The notes beneath the pieces were generated by a model. The model was not told where the DNA came from. It ran no database searches and saw only the letters and a program-made list of their open reading frames with translations. This document shows positions 56,335 to 64,000 of a DNA stretch of 64,000 nt, piece by piece. The DNA lies in NCBI RefSeq assembly GCF_030704535.1, contig NC_081823.1, positions 2,140,501 through 2,204,500 of the forward strand. Direction: 5' to 3'. Position numbers and translations under genes: made by a program. Source of the DNA: Vitis vinifera. Taxonomy: Eukaryota > Streptophyta > Magnoliopsida > Vitales > Vitaceae. Positions within the stretch are counted from its first letter, which is position 1; each line of letters opens with the position of its first letter.

Positions 56335-58647
56335 CTATTGGTCACGCGCAATGCTGGGTTCAGGGGGAGATGCATCCTCCTGGTTAGCCCCTGCTTCACG
56401 TGCTATTTGATAGCATTGGCGAGCGGCTAATTGGCTGCCATATAGGTCGATTTGGCCCTCGTTGGTGAGAAAACTCACCATTTGATGATATGTAGAGGGG
56501 ATAGCCTTCATGTAGTGGAGCCATGTACGCCCCAAAATGACATTGAAGGGTGATAACTCCTGTACTACTGAAAACTGAACGTTGAGAGTGACTGGGCCAG
56601 CTTGGACTGATAGTATGATATCTCCTAAGGATGTGGTTGATGATCCGTTGAATCCGGATAAGATTCGTCCGGGGTTTTCAAGGCCCGCGAGACTATGTCC
56701 CATGCGGCCAACGACTGATGCTTGCACCAGGTCGGCCGAACTGCCTGGGTCAACCAAGATACGCCGCACATCGAAGTCCCCAATTTCTAGGGACAAGATG
56801 AGGGCGTCGCGATGTGGTTGTAGTGTCCGGGTGGGATTCACTGGTGGAAAAATTATTGTTCCATCTATGGGGCGAGGGCCCTCCCCAGTTAGACCCGGCC
56901 GGATGGAATTAATGCGTTCGCGTATTGATGCAGCTCGCAACAATTTCTGCCTTTTCCGCCTGGAGTCATACTCCTCGTCAGATGGTCCTCCGGTAATATA
57001 GTTGATAATGGCCTTGGAGGCAACTGGGACCCTAGGGACTCCAGGGTTGTTGTGCTTGGAAACGTCCCTTCCTCCAGTATCCGTGCGGAGGTATTGCTTC
57101 AAATGCCCAGCTTTTATGAGTCTTTCGACCAAATACTGGAAAGATCGGCACGTCTCTGTTGTATGGCCATGATCTTTGTGGAAGGCACATTTCCTGCTAC
57201 GATCCCTTGTAGATGGGTCCATTGCAATGGGTCTAGGCCACTTGAAGTCGGTCAAGCCTTGGATCATTGGGAGAAGTTTCTCATATGATATAGAAAGAGG
57301 TGTGAGAGGCGGCATTTCCGGGCGACTTGGCCCTTCCTGCCTTCGGTCAGACGACTTTGGCCGATCCGGAGGTTTGGTATTTCTCTCTGTATTACTTCCG
57401 GATGGTCGTCCGGCAACCAAAACTTGTTGGGTGGCTGCACGTACGTCATCTTCCAGTATTGAGTATTTGTTGGCTCGTCTGAATAAGTCGTCCATTGTTG
57501 TAGGAGGTTTTTTGGCCAGTGATTCGAAAAATGGAGTGCCTGGACAGATGCTTCGTTTGAAGATCTGTAGAACAGCATCCATACTGCAAGCTTCCACTTG
57601 AAGTACGGCTTGGCCAAACCGCTTCACAAATTCCCTTAAGGATTCGTTATCTTGCATCTTTATGTTCTACAAGGTGCTGATATTTTGCTTGTGTCGGGCG
57701 GAGCATAAGTATTGTCCCACGAAAGCTTCGGATAGGTCCCTGAAATTGCCAACAGAGTTGGGAGGTAGGCGATGAAACCATGAGAGGGCCTGTCCCTGTA
57801 GGCTGGCGGGAAATACTTTGCATAGCAGCGCATCGTTGCCAATATCGAGCGTCATGAGCTGTCGATAATGCATGATGTGATCGAAGGGATCGTTGGTTCC
57901 ATCGTATGTGGAAAATTTTGGTACGAGGAATCCCCTTGGGGGCTCGTAGTTAATGATATGAGAGCAGAAAGGCGTGGAGAGCATGTCATCCAGCCTTTTG
58001 CTGATGGAGCCAGTGGGTGGCCCGTTTGGGATGCTTCTCCCAGTTGGCTGTTCCGCTGGGTGCAAATGAACGTTCCGCATCACGAGAGTGACTATGGGGT
58101 CACGATGCGGGTGAACGTTCTGCGCCATGGGGGTTGTCATGGGGTCAGGGCGTGGTGCCCAGGTTGTGACCATAGGTGGCCTTGATCTTCTAGGCTCTTG
58201 CGGGCCTAGTCTTGCGCGCATCGAATTTGACAACTGTGACTTTTTATCACGTTGCCTTTTTGCTGAAAAGTGAGTAGAGTCTGAGCTTTCCTCATAGGGA
58301 GCTCGAGGCATAGGCGTGCGTGGCTCATGAGGCCTCACGTTGCATGCCCCTGGGATTGCTCCTGTTGTCCCAGGGTATATTGACTCTGGTTCTTGCTGAG
58401 GCCTTGAGTTTGCTACTTGGCCTCTCGAATATTGACGTCGAGGAGGCCCTGATGTTGAAGCCTGGATGCGTAACACAACGTTTTCTTCTCTCAATCTCTC
58501 TGTCTCCTGGAGGAGAGCTTTTAGCTGCCTTTCGCTTGCTAACTGTCTCCTTTCGATGGCTAGGCGCCATTCAAAATTATCATTCTCTCCCCTACCAGAT
58601 GACCGACTTTGGGAAGGTGTGGCCATCTTTCTTAGTGACTGAATCAA
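56335..58647 (-). mobile_element. Gag and protease region of the Gret1-like element
   Basis: The N-terminal part is Arg/Gln-rich, followed by the retrotransposon gag domain (Phe-Ser-Thr-Tyr-Asp-Gly-Thr-Asn-Asp-Pro, then Leu-Ser-Trp-Phe). A His-x-x-Asp-His-Gly-His-Thr-Thr-Glu-x-Cys stretch and the aspartic protease site come after. Part of the near-whole element. Confidence 0.85.
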
Positions 58648-58678
58648 AGTAAAGAAAACTTCCCACAGACGGCGCCAA

Positions 58679-59497
58679 TGTTGCTACCTCGCGTCTTTGA
58701 GGATCCACGTAGTCGCCAGATGGATGGACGCGTGATTTCAACTTATACAGGTTCTTGATCCAGTCGTTATACCTGCAAGAAGGCATCCGGACAGGGTGTC
58801 CGGACACACCCTCCGATGGTTTTGTTAGCCATGGACCGAGAGAGGTATAAATCAGTTTGCCTTTTTTCAGGTATCAAGAAGTTACCAGGGGCCTCTTTTC
58901 TTCGTGTGAAGGCATATATATATACAGCTTCAGGGGTACTGTTCCTCTCATTAATGGTGAGGAGATATTTTATGTTTGTCATGATGACATTCGGAGGCAG
59001 TATGGCCATCACCACCCTACTGGCGGCTGTCAGAAACCGTGGTAGGTGATGCTGCTGTCTAGATATCGTAGGAAGTGAGCATGTAGAATGATCGTGGGAA
59101 GTGACTAGTTGTCACTTCGACCCGTCCTTTCACTCTGCAGATGATGGGACGTGGGCCATGGCGCTGATTATCGTGATAGCGTGTAAGACTCGCTTTACTT
59201 TAATTGATGATCCGGACGATTATGTCCGGGTGGCACGTACTAATTGCCCGGATGCATTGTGGAGCGGATGCATCATGAAGGTTGTCCGGATGTCTGTGTT
59301 TTGCCAGCGACGTTTGCTCTTCCTTGGATAGGAGAAGTTGAAACGTCATTTGCCTTTCCTTGAGGCGGTCCGGATGGGAGAACTGCCTCACACATATCTT
59401 TAGGGGAATCCGGATGGTGGTGGTTTGGATGATGATGTGTGCCACGTGTCACTGTGAGGTGCATGCCACGTGTTTCCCAGAGGGAGGGGTCCCTACA
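58679..59497 (-). repeat. 5' LTR of the Gret1-like element
   Basis: 819 bp, directly next to the primer site (58678-58661 region). It differs from the other LTR by a few substitutions and one small length change. Confidence 0.92.
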
Positions 59498-59640
59498 AAT
59501 TTGATTGATTTTGGCTGGATTAAATTTATTTTATTGATTTATATCTTTTTCTACACCTACTCATTTTCCATATCCTTAAATGACTTTCATCAACTTGCTC
59601 AGATCAATTCTTCATGCAGTGAAAATTAATCTAATCTCAT
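59498..59640. repeat. Cluster linker repeat L6, right half
   Basis: This continues the linker broken by the gypsy insertion (TTGATTGATTTTGGCTGGATT, then TCATTTTCCATATCC). Confidence 0.65.
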
Positions 59641-59822
59641 AATCAATATTATAATATACATGCATGAAAAGAGTTATACTATTTATTTCAAAATAGTGTT
59701 TTATCTAACTTTGGATTTAAAATGAAAATCTTCTTCTTAGTTTGGGGAAGGGTAATGACCGGCTTTGAATCTAAGGGGTTCTCATGATTTTAAAAGATAT
59801 ATATGCACATAGTTAAGAGAAA

Positions 59823-59866
<44 letters not shown>

Positions 59867-62071
59867 CTTTTTCGTCTATTGGATATGATATATCATAATT
59901 ACTTCATGCAACGTTCTTGTTGTCCTATAAGATTCTGGGGATAAACAGACATATAATTCATATAATTATAGAGATTTTGAAAGTTTGAGGTAACTTTCTC
60001 AATGACGAGAAAGGAGTTGGATTGAATCTTCCTAAAAAATACCTGATTTCTATAAATCCATACATTCTACAAGATAATGGAAAATTTTTCCATAGAATGC
60101 TTGAAAATTTTGCAGTTAATTTTATAGTTTTCATATACCATTTCAAACCAAGATAAGAACTCACATTTATAAAAGAGAGGTATAAAACAATTATGCTTAA
60201 TGCGATTCTAAATTCCTTGAACAAAAAGGCAATAATTAAAAATATGATTTCAATATTTTGTCTACAAAGATGACATATGTTTGTAATAAAATATGACAAT
60301 ATTTTCAATATGTTAATATATAATATGAGACTATGTGTTCTTCATTCACAATTAGGATGATAATGGTATTTTTAGATACCCACGCGTCCCATCACCCCAT
60401 TTTATAACCCCTAGGACAAATTTTGAAGAAGTATATTTGAGAATTTTTTAACCCATATTGGGTTTGGAATGATTTTGAATCTTACCTCATCCCATTCTAC
60501 TCTATCCCATAATATATAATTAAATAAAAATAAGATAATTAATTTTATTTTCATTTTCCCCATTTTTAATACATATAAAACAAAAATTGACATCTTAGGG
60601 ATAGTTGTCTTTGATACAACACTCACTTATTCTTCTTAATGAATCATCTCAAAACCATATTGAAACTTATTTGATTAAATTACTAATCCTTACCTTTCTA
60701 ATTAATTAAAAAGACTTTTTAAGAGCCTTTTTGAAAGGTTTATAAGAACTTTCATATTAAGAGTTTATCATTATTTTTTAGAATTTACTATCAAAAGTAT
60801 TTGGATTTGGCTAATATAGAAGTGTAATTTTCTTATAGCTATAAAAAATATATCACCAATCAAGTGATGTCATATAAACATTTATAGATTTCATTTTTTG
60901 TACCCTAATTCTATTTATTTGTACCCTAATATCTTGGTTACATTCATTTATACCTTTTTTCAATGGTTTAGATGATATTATATATATTTAATAGCCCAAA
61001 TCTTTTAATCGATAGGTATCACTATGGTACCTTAGCATTTTTCTAAATATTTTTCTTTTGTTTTTGTATGCAAACACTTTAGTCATGTGTATGAAAACCC
61101 TATTATTAGAAAATTACAAATTTTAATTAGGGTCTTATAATTTTTTTGAGAGGAAAAAAAATTCATACGGGGGCTTTTAGCATTCCATGTTGGATATTAG
61201 ACTGTCCGATTAGGTTTCCTTTGTTTTGCACTGGGAGTTGACTAAATCACCCATGATTACTTTTAAGCATCTTCTATTCACCTTTTCAACTTTTATGCAA
61301 CTAAAATTCACTTTCAAACCATTACTTTGGCCCAAATTCAAGCTTATAATCATATAATCATATATAAAATATACCTACTCGAGTCTTCAACTTAATCTTC
61401 GAGATTTGTAACTCTTATTAGAAATTATTGACTTATTTGACAACTATTTTTTAGAACAATTTTCTATTCTTCAAAATAAAAAATAAGGAAAACGTGTTTA
61501 ACAACTAAGAATTGTTTACTATTTTTTGTTTTTAAGAATAGAAAATAAAATAAAACATTTTTAGAAAACATCTTTTAATTATTTTTACTTATTTTTCGAA
61601 TATTGTTTTACAAAATAAGTATATAAACATATAGAATGATTAAAAATAAAATACTAGACATAAAAATTATTTCTAAACATATTTTAAAATATTAAAAATT
61701 TGTTAAAAACATTTCATATTTTCAAACAGATTTTTATTTTATAGAATAGTTTTTAAAAACTGTTTTTAAAAACAGTTGCCAAATAGACCCTAAATATTTT
61801 TGAATAAGTGATTTTTAAAACAAAACTAGCACTATATCAGCATACAAGATACAAATTAACAACTTAAAACTCAAAGTGATAAGGACAAAACACATGGCTT
61901 TAGGGGTGTTGTAGGGGAGAATGCCCTTTGATTCAAGAAAATGAAGTAGCAAAGGAAAGGCAAATAAGATGATAACAAGAGTAGGATGCAAGAAGTCCTT
62001 ATACGAAAGAGATTTTTCATATAAATAAATGTGAAGATATATCTAGAAATGTTATTATTGGAATGGGAATG
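59641..62071. other. AT-rich intergenic region
   Basis: No gene is recognised. A long (TA)n run lies at 59825-59856. A repeat at about 60408-60600 matches those at 20385-20700. From about 61430 to 61800 an AT-rich segment has weakly inverted ends and may be a decayed MITE (ends with AAACAGTTGCCAAATAGACCCT). Confidence 0.5.
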
Positions 62072-62074
62072 TAA

Positions 62075-63441
62075 GGGCCTGTTTGTTTAGTGTTTTCAAG
62101 AACTGTTCTCTGTTCTTGAAAACAAAAAACACCAAAAACTCGTTTGGTTGAGAGAGTGATTTTTGTTTTTGTTGTTTCCCGTGTTCTCAAAATGACACTG
62201 TTTAGAGAACAACAAAATCTTGTTTTCCCCGTTTTTTTACTGTTCACAGAACAAAATTAAACAAAAAAAAACAATCTGTTTCCGTGTTTTTTTTTTTCTT
62301 CCCGTTTTTATCTCTTCTCCAGCACAGTGGCTCGCCTCTTCTTGATTTTTCCCGTTTCTCAGTTTTGATTCAAGGTTCGTGAAATTTAAATCCAATCGCA
62401 CAATAGCAAAGAGACCCCTAAAACGGATCCAAAAAACACAGGGAGCAAAAGAAAATCCATTTTTTTTGTTTTCCTTGGGGTTTTTGCTTGGATTTTCTCG
62501 GAAATCAAACGAGGATGAATTTTCTCGGAAATCGAATGGGGGATGGGTTTTCTTGGGAATCAAACGGGGGTTGCAGGGTTTTTGCTTGGATTTTCTCCGA
62601 AATCAAACGAGGATGAATTTTCCCGGAAATCGAATGGGGGATGGATTTTCTTGGGAATCAAACAGGGGTTGCAGGGTTTTTGCTTGGATTTTCTCGGAAA
62701 TCAAACGAGGATGAATTTTCCCGGAAATCGAATGGGGGATGGATTTTCTTGGGAATCAAACGGGGGTTGCAAAAAAAATAATAATAATAATAACATGATT
62801 AGATTAGTACCTGTGAGGATTGAGAGTGGCAGAGGAAAATAGGGCCTTTTACGGATTCTCTCGGCTGGAGGGCAACTTAGAAAAGGGCTTCTTGATGCCC
62901 GATGAGAGAAGTGGGTGGCATTTTGAATTTTAGATTTAGTAGAGATAAAAAAAAATTAACATCATGAGAACAATTTTATCTCAACTTAATAAAATATGCT
63001 ATAATTTTTAATAAAGTTAAAGATTAAATAAAAAAATATTAATAAAAATAATTTTATTATGTTTCATTTATTTTTTAAAAAATATAAAAAATATTTTTAT
63101 TTTTAAATTAATAAAATAAATAATTTTTTTTAATTTAAATTAACTATATATCTAAAAATTATTTATAAATTTATAATATAAAATTACTTGAAGAAAATAT
63201 TTTATTAATTAGAAAAGAAAAAAAAATCTTTCAAACATGTTTTTTGTTTTATTTGTTCTAAATTTTTTTTTTTATTAACTCAACCAAACATGTTTTTTTG
63301 TTTTTGAGAACAAAAACTGTTTTTCAAAATTCAATTCCCAAACACAATTTTTAAAAAAAAAACACCAAAAACTGTTCTTAAAAACTGTTCTCAAAAATTG
63401 TTTTCCAGAACAGTTTTCAAAAACAGCAACCAAACAGGCCC
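62075..63441. mobile_element. PIF/Harbinger-like non-autonomous DNA transposon
   Basis: 1367 bp with 3-bp target copies taa (62072-62074, 63442-63444) and inverted ends GGGCCTGTTTG(T/G)TT, the end type of PIF/Harbinger and Tourist elements. The outer ~80 bp on each side also share related GAACTGTTCT and CAAAAACACCAAAAACT stretches in inverted order. No transposase is recognised. A 98-bp tandem repeat lies inside. Confidence 0.75.
62480..62772. repeat. 98-bp minisatellite, about three copies
   Basis: TGCTTGGATTTTCTC starts at 62485, 62583 and 62681, an exact 98-bp period. Each unit itself holds three related blocks (TTTTCTCGGAAATCAAACG, then TTTTCTCGGAAATCGAATGG, then TTTTCTTGGGAATCAAACG), a higher-order repeat. 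The third copy ends at an AATAATAATAATAA run. Confidence 0.9.
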
Positions 63442-63444
63442 TAA

Positions 63445-63733
63445 ACTTCACTCCTCTAATTCTCACGTATTTTTATATATGAAACATGAATTTCATATTA
63501 TGTTACCATTTTCGCCCTCTAAATGAGAACTAATTTCTTTCATCTCCTTTTAATTGATGTATGATTTTCTACTCCGAATCTTGTGGTAGACAATTTTATA
63601 AAAAAATTAGAATTATTTGACAATATTATAAAAAAATAGTTTTGGAGAACGGTTGATCATAAAAATAGCTTTTAATTATTTTTTTTAAGAACAAAAAACC
63701 TACTCTTAACTTACCAATATATCTTTATTAAGC
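63445..63733. other. Short AT-rich spacer
   Basis: Nothing is recognised here. It ends abruptly at the start of UGT homology. Confidence 0.5.
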
Positions 63734-64000
63734 TCCTGTCGGTGGTTTTAGAGCTACTAGGAATGGCAGGCCTGTTAGCTCTAACCCCAGGAGTAGTTCT
63801 TGGAACTGGTCCTTTTCCTGGAAATTTTGGCTTCCAAATGCACAGAATATTACTGAACCAGGCTTGAACCCACCCAGCCACTGAGGCCACCGGTCCTCTA
63901 ATGGCGTGGGTAATACGGGGCCTGTTAGGAACACTGGTTTTCCATACTGACCTCCAATGTAGTCACAGAAGGGCCCTTCAATTTCATGACATGTTCTTCT
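63734..64000 (-). pseudogene. UGT79-type fragment (copy G), cut by the window edge
   Basis: The minus-strand sequence covers about residues 215-300 of copy F (Arg-Thr-Cys-His-Glu-Ile-Glu-Gly to Lys-Pro-Pro-Thr-Gly-Ala). It is almost identical to F at the nucleotide level over the first ~110 bp. Relative to F, 12 bp (Lys-Pro-Leu-Pro) are missing after Gly-Pro-Val-Leu-Pro, in frame. The 3' end stops at 63734 before the PSPG box, so this is at best a 3'-truncated copy. The 5' part lies beyond the window. Confidence 0.8.

Larger units (their letters stand above)
49150..59497 (-). mobile_element. Ty3/gypsy LTR retrotransposon, Gret1-like, near whole
   Basis: 10,348 bp with LTRs 49150-49965 and 58679-59497 and 5-bp target copies aattt (49145-49149, 59498-59502). 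The primer site TTGGCGCCGTCTGTGGGA lies inside the right LTR, and a purine tract (AAAAAGGGGGGCAA on the minus strand) inside the left one, so it runs on the minus strand. Parts in order are gag (about 56900-58640), aspartic protease with a Val-Asp-Pro-Gly-Ser-Ser-Ala site (about 56500-56750), reverse transcriptase with Tyr-Ile-Asp-Asp-Ile (55200-56170), RNase H regions (54380-55200) and integrase (53089-54053). An antisense unit precedes the 3' LTR. It looks nearly whole, with perhaps two or three breaks. LTRs differ at about 9 sites by eye (~1%), so it is perhaps 0.4 My old. Length and LTR size are close to the grape element Gret1 as I remember it. Confidence 0.9.

Noticed and set aside
1-64000. 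tRNA, rRNA or organelle DNA insertions
   Set aside because: I looked for cloverleaf-like or conserved rRNA and organelle stretches and saw none that I could support by eye.

Overview
The window is nuclear DNA of a woody dicot, most likely grapevine (Vitis). The genes have GT-AG introns, the intergenic DNA is very AT-rich, and LTR retrotransposons, a LINE and MITE-like elements are frequent. A near-whole 10.35-kb Ty3/gypsy element with ~0.82-kb LTRs at 49150-59497 closely matches in size and layout what I remember of the grape element Gret1. The species call is inference from these traits.

Layout. The first 16 kb hold three ordinary single-copy-looking host genes. A DUF599 membrane protein lies at 2895-3841 (+, two exons). 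A plastid-type DUF3082 protein lies at 4881-9007 (-, four exons); its first intron is filled by a decayed ~110-bp tandem repeat and its second carries a 5'-truncated LINE. A DUF1685 protein lies at 14382-15733 (-, two exons). Between them is AT-rich DNA with an old LTR remnant at about 9594-12082.

From 18.6 kb to the end the window is a UDP-glycosyltransferase cluster of the UGT79 type, enzymes that usually add a second sugar to flavonoid or anthocyanin glycosides. Three copies look intact: A at 18649-20040 (+), C at 24058-25434 (-) and F at 45973-47346 (-). Four are fragments: B at 21345-22363 (+), D at 40502-41236 (-), E at 43793-44295 (+) and G from 63734 to the window edge (-). The copies sit in repeated convergent modules (B facing C, E facing F, and a third whose plus-strand gene is gone and whose minus-strand gene is D). 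They are joined by a cluster-specific linker repeat present about six times.

Mobile DNA has reshaped the cluster. A short Copia element (25621-28949) sits 187 bp upstream of gene C in the same orientation. A 975-bp Mutator-like element (29907-30881) has a perfect 9-bp target duplication, and a paralogous empty site exists at about 42407-42415. An old gypsy fossil of the Tat type (33428-40501), itself hit by a solo LTR (37401-38928) and ending in an inverted LTR pair, cuts off gene D. The young Gret1-like element splits one linker repeat. Both gypsy elements carry a homologous antisense gene-like unit with its own TATA box between integrase and the 3' LTR. A PIF/Harbinger-like element with a 98-bp internal tandem repeat lies at 62075-63441.

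The most informative points are the modular duplication of the UGT cluster, the different promoter rearrangements of the intact paralogues C and F, the antisense passenger gene shared by two diverged gypsy elements, the Mutator-like insertion with its empty site, and the intron minisatellite whose units resemble the neighbouring splice acceptor. Exon limits, motifs and repeat ends were read by eye. Family names rest on recognition, not on searches.
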